Source: an uncultured Lysobacteraceae bacterium
Lineage (GTDB): Bacteria; Pseudomonadota; Gammaproteobacteria; Xanthomonadales; Xanthomonadaceae
NCBI GenBank assembly: GCA_946480825.1
Contig: CAMLLG010000011.1
Location: 10,074-74,073 of the forward strand
DNA length: 64,000 bases
Direction: 5' to 3'
The position numbers and the translations under genes were made by a program. Below, in pieces: positions 36,827 through 45,392 of this stretch (its first letter is position 1; each line of letters starts with the position of its first letter). Under the pieces are notes generated by a model. The model did no database searches. It was not told the DNA's origin and saw only the letters and a list, made by a program, of their open reading frames with translations.

Positions 36827-36885
36827 GGCCCGAGTGTAGAACGTCCGATGGAGCCCTGCTCGACGGCCATGCTTAAATGCGGCGC

Positions 36886-37446
36886 ATGACCGACACCCAC
36901 GCCCGCATCCGCCCCTACCGCCATCATCTGCCCGCGCTCGGCGCGCGTGTCTACATCGATCCCGCGGCCACCGTCGTCGGCGACGTGGTGCTGGGCGACG
37001 ACGTGTCGGTGTGGCCCTCGACGGTGATCCGCGGCGACGTGAACTTCGTGCGCATCGGCGCGCGGACCAATCTGCAGGACGGCACCGTGGTGCACGTGAG
37101 CCACGACGGTCCGCACGCCAAGCTCGGCGGGTTCGCGACCCGCATCGGCAGTGATGTGACCATCGGCCACAAGGCGATCATCCACGCCTGCACGCTGGAG
37201 GATGCGGTGCTGATCGGGATGGGCGCGATCGTGCTCGACGGTGCGGTGGTGCGGAAGCACGGGTTCGTCGGCGCGGGCGCGCTGATTCCGCCGGGCAAGA
37301 TCGTCGGCGAAGGCGAGATGTGGCTCGGCAACCCGGGCAGGTTCGCGCGCAAGCTCAAGGACGCCGAGATCGAGGCGCTGTACTACTCGGCGCAGCACTA
37401 CGTGCGTCTGAAGGACGAATATCTCAACGGCTTCGTGGCCGGCTGA
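36886..37446 (+). CDS. Gamma-carbonic-anhydrase-like hexapeptide-repeat protein (YrdA/CaiE type)
   Basis: A 186-residue left-handed beta-helix protein. Hexapeptide repeats run from VVGDVVLGDDVSVWPSTVIRGD to GEMWLGNPGRFARKL, and the metal-ligand histidines lie in VVHVSHDG, IGHKAIIHACTL. Family members bind Zn or Fe in trimers and some have carbonic anhydrase activity. The second ATG (36886) fits the conserved start better than the one at 36877. It is divergent from the aldehyde dehydrogenase with a 59-nt gap, and it is followed after 1 nt by a membrane-protein operon. Confidence 0.9.
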   Translation: MTDTHARIRPYRHHLPALGARVYIDPAATVVGDVVLGDDVSVWPSTVIRGDVNFVRIGARTNLQDGTVVHVSHDGPHAKLGGFATRIGSDVTIGHKAIIHACTLEDAVLIGMGAIVLDGAVVRKHGFVGAGALIPPGKIVGEGEMWLGNPGRFARKLKDAEIEALYYSAQHYVRLKDEYLNGFVAG

Positions 37447-37447
37447 C

Positions 37448-38461
37448 ATGAGTCTCTGGCGCCGGTGGCGGGAGACGGCGGCGGAACAGACCGCTTTGCG
37501 CGAATGGGCCCGGCAGAGCGTTCTGGATATCGCCGCGCACGCCGCCGCACGCCGGGCGCTGGGTCCGGTACCGGATGCGGCATTGTGGCGCTGGTTTTTG
37601 GATCGCCTCGGGTTGTGGCTGGGCATCGCGCTGTGCGCGGCCGGGGCGATCTGCTTCATCGCCGCGAACTGGGAGCACATCGGCAAATTCACGCGTCTGT
37701 ACGGGCTTCAGGCGCTAGTGATCGCAGCCGTTGCGGCGGCCGCGCGGCTGGGGCTCGCGCGGCTTGGCGGACAGGCCGCGCTGTGGCTGGCGATCGCGCT
37801 GCTGGGCGGATTGCTGGCGTTGATCGGCCAGACCTACCAGACCGGTGCCGACACCTGGGAGCTGTTTTCGCTGTGGGCCGCGCTGGCCCTGCCGTGGGCC
37901 TTCGCCGGACGCCATGCGGCGATCTGGCTGCTGTGGATCGCGATCGCCAACATCGCGTTGGGGCTGTGGGCCGATACCCTCGGCCATCCCTTCCTCGGCG
38001 ACGGATCGCACGGTTTGAGGTCGGTGGGCTTGTTCGATTTCGCGTTGTTCGTGGCCTGGACGATCGCCGCGGACCGGTTCGTCGAATTCGGTGGTCGTGC
38101 CGGACCCCGTCTGCTCGCCGCGGCCGCGTTGTTCTGCCTGAGCCTGTCGGCGATCGATGCGGCGATCGGATATGTCTCGCCACGAGCGGGATACGACCTC
38201 TGCGCCTGGTTCGTGCTGGTGGCGGCGCTGATCGCGTTCGAGTTGCGCCGTCGCCGCGACCGTGCGGTCCTGGCGTTGGCGCTGGTCTCGACGATCGCGG
38301 TCAGCACGATCTGGCTGTTCCGGCTGATGAGCGAGTATGTGTTCGAGCGCCACGACGAACCGGCCGCGCTGTGGCTGCTGCTCGCCGTCGCGGTGCTCGG
38401 CGAAGCGACCGCGGGCGCATGGTGGCTGCGACGGATGGATCGCCAAGGAGCGCACGCATGA
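37448..38461 (+). CDS. DUF2157 membrane protein
   Basis: A 337-residue polytopic membrane protein with about nine or ten helices. The soluble N-terminus (ALREWARQSVLDIAAHAA) and first helices (LGLWLGIALCAAGAICFIAANWEHIG) match the DUF2157 family. It is the first of three overlapping genes (DUF2157, DUF4401, GDYXXLXY) that form a conserved set in many proteobacteria; the function is unknown, probably an envelope membrane complex. Its stop overlaps the next ATG. Confidence 0.85.
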   Translation: MSLWRRWRETAAEQTALREWARQSVLDIAAHAAARRALGPVPDAALWRWFLDRLGLWLGIALCAAGAICFIAANWEHIGKFTRLYGLQALVIAAVAAAARLGLARLGGQAALWLAIALLGGLLALIGQTYQTGADTWELFSLWAALALPWAFAGRHAAIWLLWIAIANIALGLWADTLGHPFLGDGSHGLRSVGLFDFALFVAWTIAADRFVEFGGRAGPRLLAAAALFCLSLSAIDAAIGYVSPRAGYDLCAWFVLVAALIAFELRRRRDRAVLALALVSTIAVSTIWLFRLMSEYVFERHDEPAALWLLLAVAVLGEATAGAWWLRRMDRQGAHA

Positions 38462-39519
38462 GCCTGCCCCCCACGCCTTCCGCCGCCGACACGCTGTGGG
38501 CGCGACTGCGCGGCACGGGTGTGGTTTCCGGCGAGGCGCCGGCGCCCCGCGACGGCCTGCCCTGGTATCTCGCGGGACTCATCGGGGCGTCGGCATGGCT
38601 CGCCGCCGCGCTGCTGTTCGGTTTCTTCTCGACGCTGTTCGATGAACTGTGGAAGACCCCCGGCATCGCCGTCAGCGCCGGGGGACTGTGCATCGCCGCG
38701 GCGTTGGGGCTGCTACGGCGCGTGCGCGTCCGCAGGCCCGACAGCGAATTCGTCTGCGAATTCATCGAACAGAGCGCCATCGCCCTGAGCCTGGTCGGGC
38801 AACTGCTGGTCGGGATCGGTTTCGGCGAATGGTTCGGCGACACCGCTGGTTGGGCCGGCAGCGCCGCCATCGCGTTGGTGCTGTACGTGTCGGGCGCGCA
38901 GGCGATGCATCGCTTCCTGTGCGGCGCGGTGGTCGCCGTGGCGGCGGTCGCGATCTGCAACGAACTCGATACCCGCGATTACGGCGCATCGTCCTTCGCG
39001 CTGCCGCTGCTGGCGTGGCTGGCGTTCGCGGCATGGTGGCGCGCCGACCACGAAGACGCGCGCATGCTGCCGGTGTCTCCGCTGGCTTGGGCATTGAGTC
39101 TGGCCGCGCTGGTAATGGCCCTGGCGGGTGATCTCTATTGGGGCCCCGAACGGAACGACGCGTCGCTGCAGCGATGGCTCGCGCAGATCGCGGTCGCGCC
39201 GCTGCTGCCGCTGCTGGCCTGGCGTCTGGCGGGAGTCCGCTCAGGGCTGCCGCTGCTGTGCGCGATCGCGTTCGCGCTGATCTGGCTGCGCGCGCCCGGC
39301 GTGAGCGTCGGCGTCATGCTGATGCTGATCGCGTTCGCATCCGGCCGCACCGCGCTGTTGGCGACCGGCCTGATCGGCACCGCGTTCTATCTGGTCTTCT
39401 ACTACTATCAGCTGGACGTGCCGCTGTTGGAAAAATCGCAGTGGCTGTCGCTTGGCGGCGTCGCGCTGCTGTCGATCCGTTTCGCGCTGTCGCGCGCCGC
39501 GCGCGGAGGCGATGCATGA
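38458..39519 (+). CDS. DUF4401 membrane protein
   Basis: A 353-residue membrane protein with about ten helices, starting with a cytoplasmic stretch (SAADTLWARLRGTGVVSGEAP) and then PWYLAGLIGASAWLAAALLFGFF, typical of DUF4401. It overlaps its neighbours on both sides by ATGA, so its translation is coupled to the DUF2157 and GDYXXLXY proteins. Members of this trio co-occur and likely form one complex; no activity is established. Confidence 0.85.
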   Translation: MSLPPTPSAADTLWARLRGTGVVSGEAPAPRDGLPWYLAGLIGASAWLAAALLFGFFSTLFDELWKTPGIAVSAGGLCIAAALGLLRRVRVRRPDSEFVCEFIEQSAIALSLVGQLLVGIGFGEWFGDTAGWAGSAAIALVLYVSGAQAMHRFLCGAVVAVAAVAICNELDTRDYGASSFALPLLAWLAFAAWWRADHEDARMLPVSPLAWALSLAALVMALAGDLYWGPERNDASLQRWLAQIAVAPLLPLLAWRLAGVRSGLPLLCAIAFALIWLRAPGVSVGVMLMLIAFASGRTALLATGLIGTAFYLVFYYYQLDVPLLEKSQWLSLGGVALLSIRFALSRAARGGDA

Positions 39520-40079
39520 AACGCTGGCGTTCGATCCTGGCATGGGGCGGCCTGCTGCTGGCGCTGGCCGTGGTCAATCGCGGCGTCCTCGAGCGCGAGC
39601 GGATTCTCTCCGATGGCAGGATCGTCCTGCTGGAACTGGCACCGGTAGACCCGCGTTCGATGATGCAGGGCGACTACATGGCGCTGCGGTTCGCGGTGGC
39701 GGACGACATCGACAAGGCGCTGAGCCCCCCCTGCGCATACGCGAACAACGCCGCCGCGCTGAAATGCATGGGTATCGATCACGACGGCGCCGGGCCGCGC
39801 GTCCGCAAGAACGGCTACGCCGTATTCGCGCTCGATACCGATGCCGTCGGTCGTTTCGTCCGCGTGCAGGCAACGCCGCGCCCGGTCGGTACCAGAGAGA
39901 TCGCGGTGCGTTATCGCCAGCGCGGTTGGCGGGAGGTCCGCATCGCCAGCAACGCCTGGTTTTTCCCGGAAGGCCAGGCCCAGCGCTATGCCCCGGCGAA
40001 ATACGGCGAGCTGCGCGTGGACGACGACGGCGAAGCGCTGTTGACCGCGTTGCGCGACGACAAGCGCAAGCGGCTCTGA
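39516..40079 (+). CDS. GDYXXLXY-motif membrane-anchored protein
   Basis: A 187-residue protein with one N-terminal transmembrane helix (ILAWGGLLLALAVVNRGVL) and an exported domain carrying the eponymous MQGDYMALRFAV (about residues 50-61) and later WFFPEGQAQRYAPAKYGELRVDDDG. These proteins are almost always encoded after DUF2157 and DUF4401 genes, as here. It is the last gene of the trio; an inverted REP pair follows 60 nt later and may end the transcript. Confidence 0.88.
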   Translation: MKRWRSILAWGGLLLALAVVNRGVLERERILSDGRIVLLELAPVDPRSMMQGDYMALRFAVADDIDKALSPPCAYANNAAALKCMGIDHDGAGPRVRKNGYAVFALDTDAVGRFVRVQATPRPVGTREIAVRYRQRGWREVRIASNAWFFPEGQAQRYAPAKYGELRVDDDGEALLTALRDDKRKRL

Positions 40080-40139
40080 GCCTGCTCGAAATCCCAGCGC
40101 CGGTGTTGATGCCAGCGACAAAAAAACGCATCTTCATGC

Positions 40140-40213
40140 CCGGTAGAACGGCCTTTGGGCCGCTGAAACCTTACCGGATGAGTGGCGCAGCGGCCTAAAG
40201 GCCGCTCTACCGG
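40140..40213. repeat. Inverted REP pair (CCGGTAGAACGGCC family)
   Basis: Imperfect inverted arms at 40140-40165 and 40188-40213, each with a GTAG head and a GGCC-type palindrome. They lie between the convergent GDYXXLXY and YkgJ-type genes and could terminate both. Confidence 0.85.
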
Positions 40214-40240
40214 TGCTTGATCCGGAGATTTTGAACAAGT

Positions 40241-40495
40241 TCACGGCCGCGTCGCGATCTCCAGCAGCGACAGCAGGCCGATGGCGTCATCGCGCGAATC
40301 GCCGCACATGTCGGCGGCCGGCCGCAGGCTGGCGCAGAACGCGGGCCGTTCCGGGCGGCCGAACAGCCGGCAGCGCAGGTCGTCGTCCAGCTGCACGCAG
40401 GGCATGCCCGCGGGTTTGCCGTGCGGCATGCCGGGGATGGCGGTGGCGATCGAGGGCGCGATGCAGCAGGCCCCGCAGCCGGGTCGACAGTCCAT
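40241..40495 (-). CDS. YkgJ-family cysteine-cluster protein
   Basis: An 84-residue small protein. It starts MDCRPGCGACCIAPSI, and later cysteines occur in GMPCVQL, DLRCRLF, AFCASLRP and DMCGDS. This CxxCxxxCC-type spacing defines the YkgJ/UPF0153 group, thought to bind zinc or an iron-sulfur cluster. Function is unknown. The ATG at 40495 places the first cluster at the N-terminus, as in the family. Confidence 0.85.
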   Translation of the reverse strand: MDCRPGCGACCIAPSIATAIPGMPHGKPAGMPCVQLDDDLRCRLFGRPERPAFCASLRPAADMCGDSRDDAIGLLSLLEIATRP

Positions 40496-40803
40496 CGCGG
40501 GGTCCGGAAGGAAAGACGCCAGTGTGCGCGCGGAACCTGCGGTCGCGCGAGGTCCCGCGCTGCGCTTTTTCGACGACCTCCGCACGGGTAATCCGTACGG
40601 CGTCACGGTAGAGTAGCGCCCACGATGCGACGGCAGACGGGTGACAGGGCGGAGAGGATGGCGGAGACGGAAGAGACGGTACCGGCACGGCCGATCGGCC
40701 GCGAACAGCCCCGAACGCGCGACACCTCCGCACGCGACACCGCGAACGCCGCCGATCGACGCCCTTGCGATCGCGGCGCCCGGGGCCCGGGCGCTTCCGC
40801 CCG
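40496..40803. other. 308-nt divergent intergenic region, no gene recognised
   Basis: The gap separates the YkgJ-type gene (leftward) from the RDD operon (rightward), so it should hold two promoters. GC is high throughout; open frames run across it on both strands but show no family resemblance, no ribosome site and Arg-rich composition typical of shadow frames. I see no convincing -35/-10 pair. Confidence 0.6.
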
Positions 40804-41502
40804 ATGACGCCATCCGCCGCGCCGCTCGACACCGTCCGCCAGGTCTACACGCCCGAAGGCGTGGCCCTGCGCCTGCCCGCGGCCGGCCCGGTCCCGCGGG
40901 CGATGGCCTGGCTGATCGACACCGCGGTGCGCTGGGGCATCCTGATGATCGTGTCGATCCTGGTGCGGGTGATGGGCGAGGCCGGCTACGGCCTGTATCT
41001 CATCGCCTATTTCGTGGTGTTCTGGGGCTATCCGATTCTCTGCGAGGTGCTGTTCGACGGACAGACGCCCGGCAAGCGCGCGCTGGAACTGAGGGTGATC
41101 GCCGACGACGGCGCGCCGGTGGGCTGGCTCGGTTCGATCGTGCGCAACCTGCTGCGGACCGTGGATTTCCTGCCCGTCGGCTACGGCGTGGGCCTGGTGG
41201 CGAGTTATGCCGACCCGTGGGGCCGGCGTCTGGGCGACATGGTCGGCAAGACCATGGTCATCCACGCGCCGCGCGACCGGCAGACGCTGCGGCCGCCGAC
41301 GGAGGGCGCGCACGCGCCGCTGCAGCCGCTGCAGCCGCAGGAACAGATGGCGGTGATCGCCTTCTCCGAACGCGCCGCCACCCTGACCCAGGAGCGTCGC
41401 GAGGAACTGGCCGGCATCGCCGCGCCCGTGGTCGGCGCTGGCGGCGCGCTGGGCGTGCTGCGGCTGCAGGCCGCGGCCAACTGGCTGCTGGGGCGTCGAT
41501 GA
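40804..41502 (+). CDS. RDD-family membrane protein
   Basis: A 232-residue membrane protein of the RDD family. AMAWLIDTAVRWGILMIVSIL is the first helix with the family Asp; DGQTPGKRALELRVIADDG and ADPWGRRLGDMVGKTMVI are the conserved Arg/Asp blocks that give the family its name. A C-terminal cytoplasmic segment is Gln-rich (PLQPLQPQEQ) and helical. It is the first gene of a six-gene operon (RDD, SpoIIM, DUF4129-like, DUF4350, MoxR, DUF58). The ATG at 40804 precedes the conserved region most closely. Its function is unknown; transport or osmotic roles are proposed for some members. Confidence 0.87.
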   Translation: MTPSAAPLDTVRQVYTPEGVALRLPAAGPVPRAMAWLIDTAVRWGILMIVSILVRVMGEAGYGLYLIAYFVVFWGYPILCEVLFDGQTPGKRALELRVIADDGAPVGWLGSIVRNLLRTVDFLPVGYGVGLVASYADPWGRRLGDMVGKTMVIHAPRDRQTLRPPTEGAHAPLQPLQPQEQMAVIAFSERAATLTQERREELAGIAAPVVGAGGALGVLRLQAAANWLLGRR

Positions 41503-42548
41503 GCATGGGCGCGCTCGGAGAAGCGGTGCTCAAGCAGGAAGCCTTCGTCGCCCGGCACCAGGACGAATGGACCGAATTCGAGGCCTGGCTGGTCGCCCGC
41601 GGCGACAGCCCGCGCGAAGCGCGCCGGAAGCAGGCCCAGTGGCAGGGGCTGCGCGACGAGGACATGCCGGCGCGCTATCGCCGCCTGTGCCAGCAGCTCG
41701 CGCTCGCCCGCAGCCGCGGCTACAGCCCGCAGGTGGTGGAACGCCTGCAGAGCCTGACCCAGCGCGGGCATGCGGTGTTCTACCGCGCACCGCCGCCGCA
41801 GTGGCGGCGTGCGCTGGCGTTCTTTCTCGCCGATTTCCCGCGTCTGGTGCGCGCGCAGCGCGGCTGCCTGTGGGCGGCGGCGCTGCTGTTCCTGGTGCCG
41901 TTGGCCGGCGCGTTCGTCGCGGTGCAGGTGTCGCCGGAGCTGGTGTACACGGTCTACGACCCGGTCCAGCTCGCGGAATACGAAGCCATGTACGACCCCG
42001 ACGCGCCCGAGCGCAAGCTCGGACGCGACAGCGGCAGCGATCTGATGATGTTCGGCTTCTACATCATGAACAACATCAGCATCGGCCTGCGCACCTTCGC
42101 CAGCGGCCTGCTCGCCGGCGTCGGCAGCATGGTGGTGCTGTTCACCAACGGGCTGATGATCGGCGGCATCGCCGGGCATCTGCAGGGCGTGGGCCATGGC
42201 GATCCGTTCTGGCGTTTCGTCGCCGGGCATTCGGCGCCGGAACTCACCGCGATCGTGCTGTCCGGCGCGGCCGGGATCCAGCTGGGGCTGGCGCTGGTCG
42301 CGCCCGGTCGCCGGCGCCGCGTCGATGCGCTGATCGAAGCCGGCAAGGTCGGCGCGAAGCTGTGCCTCGGCGTGTTCGCGATGCTGCTGTTCGCCGCATT
42401 CGTGGAAGCGTTCTGGTCGTCGATCGGCTGGATGCCGGCGATGGTGAAGTACGCCGTCGGCGGTCTGCTGTGGGCGCTGACGTTGGGGTGGCTGGCCTTC
42501 GGCGGTCGGTCGCGAGTGCGGCAAGCGAGGGCGCCCGATGCGCCTTGA
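41499..42548 (+). CDS. SpoIIM-type stage II sporulation protein M homologue
   Basis: A 349-residue membrane protein. A soluble helical N-terminus (about residues 1-110) precedes several helices, including CLWAAALLFLVPLAGAFVAV and a C-terminal SpoIIM-like core: MMFGFYIMNNISIGLRTFASGLLAG, FTNGLMIGGIAGHL and FVAGHSAPELTAIVLSG. In non-sporulating bacteria SpoIIM homologues occur in exactly this MoxR/DUF58/RDD setting and are of unknown role, probably membrane remodelling or transport. ATGA overlap with RDD upstream and an 11-nt overlap with the next gene. Confidence 0.88.
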   Translation: MSMGALGEAVLKQEAFVARHQDEWTEFEAWLVARGDSPREARRKQAQWQGLRDEDMPARYRRLCQQLALARSRGYSPQVVERLQSLTQRGHAVFYRAPPPQWRRALAFFLADFPRLVRAQRGCLWAAALLFLVPLAGAFVAVQVSPELVYTVYDPVQLAEYEAMYDPDAPERKLGRDSGSDLMMFGFYIMNNISIGLRTFASGLLAGVGSMVVLFTNGLMIGGIAGHLQGVGHGDPFWRFVAGHSAPELTAIVLSGAAGIQLGLALVAPGRRRRVDALIEAGKVGAKLCLGVFAMLLFAAFVEAFWSSIGWMPAMVKYAVGGLLWALTLGWLAFGGRSRVRQARAPDAP

Positions 42549-44253
42549 CACGCTCAGCGTCGAACTGCGCCCGCGTTCGTCGTGGGAAGCGATGGAGCTC
42601 GGCTCCGCGCTGGTGCGCCGGCATGCCGTTTCGATCTGGGTGCCGTGGCTGATCGTCACCGGCACCGTGTTCGCGCTGCTGAATCTCGCGGCCTGGGCGG
42701 TCGGCCATGTGTGGCTGGCGTGGCTGTTGATGTGGTGGCTGCGGCCGGTGTTCGACCGCATCCCGATGTACGTGCTCTCGCGCGCGGTGTTCGGCAGCGT
42801 GCCGCGGGTGGCGGACACCCTGCGCGCGCAGCTGCGCTGGGGCTGGAAGCCGATGCTCGGCCATCTCACCTGGCGCCGTTTCAGCCCGATGCGCGCGGCG
42901 ATGCTGCCGGTCGATCTGCTCGAAGGCGCCGATCCGTCGCGGCTGGCCGAACGCCGCCGCGTGATCGGCGGCGGCGTGGCCGGCCCGGCGGTGCTGCTGA
43001 CCGTGGCCAGCCTGCATTTCCTGCTGGCGCTGCAGATTTCGCTGGTGCTGCTGGTGGTGATGTTCATCCCCAACGAGTTGCTGGCCGAAGTGGCCCGCGA
43101 AGTCTGGGCGGCGCTGGAAACCGATCCGCCGACCTGGGCGCTGATCGCGCTGAACGCGGTGGATTGGCTGGCGGTGGCGTTCATCGAGCCGTTCTACGTC
43201 GGCGCAGGCTTCGGCCTGTATCTCAATCGCCGCACCCAGCTCGAAGCCTGGGACCTGGAGATCGCCTTCCGGCGCATGCGTCGACGGCTGGAGGCGCTGG
43301 GCGCTTCGACCTTCGCGGTCGCGCTGCTCGCGATGGCGCTGCTGTTGCCGGCGTCGATGCCGGCGCAGGCCTGCGACGGTACCGGCTGCCCGTCGACATC
43401 CAACACGCTGCAGCAGACCAACGCCGGAAACGACGCATCCGAGTCCGCAAAGGGCGATGCCGAAGCCTCCGGCGCCGACCAGGCCGCCGCCGATGCCCGC
43501 GCCGCCGCGCGCGCCGCCGCGGATGCGGCCAACGACGATGAGGTCGCGCCCGCAGGTCAGGACGTGCGGACCCGCACGCTGAAGGAGATCTTCGGCGAAG
43601 ACGTCGCCGCGCACGGGGATTTCGAGAAGGCCGTGGCCGAGGCCTACAAGGACCCGCTGCTGCGTCCGAAACAGAAGACCACCACCTGGGAACGCCGCGA
43701 CCGCAAGGACAAGAAAGAACCGGAAGAGGACGAGGACGACATCGACCTGTCCGCGCTGAAATGGATCTCGGGCGTGGTCGGGTTCATCGTCGAAAACATT
43801 CTCTGGCTGCTGCTGGGCGCGCTGGTGCTGGCGCTGGCCCTCACCGCGAAACGCTGGTGGCCGTGGCTGGTCGGCATCGCCGCCGAACCCGAGCCGGAAC
43901 CCGAACCGGTGGAGATGATGCATCTCGCGCACGCCGAGCCGCTGCCGCCGGACATCGCCGCGGTCGCGCGCCGGCTGTGGGCCGAAGGCCAGCCGCGCCG
44001 CGCGCTGGCCCTGCTCTATCGCGCCAGCGTCGCGGCGATGACCGCGCGGCTGGACGCGCATCCGCCGCCGGGCGCCACCGAAGCCGATTACCTGCGGCTG
44101 TCGCGACGCCTGCCGGACACCGAAGACCGCGATGCGTTCCGGGGCATGGTCCGGATCTGGCAATACGCCGCATACGGCCAACGCCTGCCCGGCCCGGATG
44201 AATTCGAGACGCTGGTGCAGACCCTGGCGCAACGTTTCCGGTGGGCCGCATGA
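42538..44253 (+). CDS. Large membrane protein with C-terminal DUF4129-like domain
   Basis: A 571-residue membrane protein. The N-terminal third has several helices (for example VPWLIVTGTVFALLNLAAWAV and LLTVASLHFLLALQISLVLLVVMFI). A signal-like helix near residue 265 leads into a low-complexity exported region rich in Ala/Asp/Gln, followed by another helix (FIVENILWLLLGALVLALALT). The cytoplasmic C-terminus (ARRLWAEGQPRRALALLYRASVAAMTARL, then ATEADYLRLSRRLP) resembles DUF4129. The family is always near MoxR and DUF58 genes. The Ala-rich stretch (about 310-330) and the KKEPEEDEDDID acidic patch are likely linkers. Confidence 0.75.
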   Translation: MRLDTLSVELRPRSSWEAMELGSALVRRHAVSIWVPWLIVTGTVFALLNLAAWAVGHVWLAWLLMWWLRPVFDRIPMYVLSRAVFGSVPRVADTLRAQLRWGWKPMLGHLTWRRFSPMRAAMLPVDLLEGADPSRLAERRRVIGGGVAGPAVLLTVASLHFLLALQISLVLLVVMFIPNELLAEVAREVWAALETDPPTWALIALNAVDWLAVAFIEPFYVGAGFGLYLNRRTQLEAWDLEIAFRRMRRRLEALGASTFAVALLAMALLLPASMPAQACDGTGCPSTSNTLQQTNAGNDASESAKGDAEASGADQAAADARAAARAAADAANDDEVAPAGQDVRTRTLKEIFGEDVAAHGDFEKAVAEAYKDPLLRPKQKTTTWERRDRKDKKEPEEDEDDIDLSALKWISGVVGFIVENILWLLLGALVLALALTAKRWWPWLVGIAAEPEPEPEPVEMMHLAHAEPLPPDIAAVARRLWAEGQPRRALALLYRASVAAMTARLDAHPPPGATEADYLRLSRRLPDTEDRDAFRGMVRIWQYAAYGQRLPGPDEFETLVQTLAQRFRWAA

Positions 44254-45392
44254 ACCGTGCCGCCGCCGTCCGCAGCATCCTGCTCGCCCTGGCCGGCGCG
44301 GGCCTCGTCGCGCTGTTCACCTGGTGGTGGATGCGGACCTACGAGCGCGTGACAGAAACCATCGATCTGCCGCCGCGCGGCGAAGCGGCCTACAACCCGC
44401 TGTACCCGCTGAAGGTCGCGCTGACCAAGGCCGGGCGCCGCGTCGATGCGCGCCAGCGCCTGGACCTGTCCGACCATCCGCTGAGGTCCGCGGATACGGT
44501 GCTGATGCTGGGCGACCCGCGCACACTGTCGGCGCCGGAAGTCGACGGCCTGCTCGCCTGGGTCGAGACCGGCGGCCATCTGATCGTGCGCACGCCGCCG
44601 CCGGGCTCCACCATCGGCGGCGAGGACGTGCCGTTGCTGAGCGATCTGGGCATCGTCGCGATGGACGCGGACCCGGTGTGCCAGGGTCTGCAGGTGGAGA
44701 AGCGCGAGCATCACGTCGAATTCTGCAACGGTCGCCGGTTCTATTTCTTCGACGAAGACGCCGAAGTCGCCGCGACCTGGGGCGACGACGAGGCCGCGGA
44801 ATACGCCTATGCCCGCGTGGCGTTCGGCGAAGGCACGGTCGACGTGATCGCGGATCTGGACTTCCTGGGCGAAGAGAAACTCGAAGAAGCCCAGCACGCC
44901 GCGCTCACCCGCCAGCTGCTGCAGCCGAACTGGAGCGGTGGCGGCACGTTCCATCTGATCTACAGCGCCAACATGCCGTCGCTGTGGGACCTGCTGTGGC
45001 AGTACGGCTGGCGCGTGATCGTGCCGTCGCTGCTGGCGCTGCTGCTGTGGCTGTGGCTGCGCACCGAGCGCCTGGGCCCGCTGCGTCCTTCCGCGCCGCC
45101 CGATCGCCGCTCGCTGCTGGAACACGTGCAGGCCAGCGGCGATCACCTCTACCGATACGGCCGTCGCGGCACGCTCTACGCCGCCGCCTACGACGCCTTC
45201 CTGCGCCGCCTGCGCCAGCGCGATCCCTACGCCGCGGCGCTGGAAGGCCCAGCGCAGATCGACGCCATCGCCCGGCGCACCGGCCTGTCCACCGCCGATG
45301 TCGACGCCGCGCTGCGCTATCCGCGCCCCGGCGACGCCAAGGACTTCGTGCTCCGCATCGCCAAACTTCTGCAACTGAGAACCCGACTATGA
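44250..45392 (+). CDS. DUF4350 membrane-anchored protein
   Basis: A 380-residue protein with an N-terminal helix (ILLALAGAGLVALFTWWW), an exported Rossmann-like domain (NPLYPLKVALTKAGRRVDAR, TVLMLGDPRTLSAPEVDGLLAWVETGGHLIV) and a second helix (VIVPSLLALLLWLWL) before a cytoplasmic tail with DHLYRYGRRGTLYAAAYDAFLRRL. That arrangement is DUF4350, found between DUF4129 and MoxR genes. ATGA overlaps on both sides keep it stoichiometric with its neighbours. It probably anchors or senses at the inner membrane; no enzyme activity is evident. Confidence 0.85.
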   Translation: MNRAAAVRSILLALAGAGLVALFTWWWMRTYERVTETIDLPPRGEAAYNPLYPLKVALTKAGRRVDARQRLDLSDHPLRSADTVLMLGDPRTLSAPEVDGLLAWVETGGHLIVRTPPPGSTIGGEDVPLLSDLGIVAMDADPVCQGLQVEKREHHVEFCNGRRFYFFDEDAEVAATWGDDEAAEYAYARVAFGEGTVDVIADLDFLGEEKLEEAQHAALTRQLLQPNWSGGGTFHLIYSANMPSLWDLLWQYGWRVIVPSLLALLLWLWLRTERLGPLRPSAPPDRRSLLEHVQASGDHLYRYGRRGTLYAAAYDAFLRRLRQRDPYAAALEGPAQIDAIARRTGLSTADVDAALRYPRPGDAKDFVLRIAKLLQLRTRL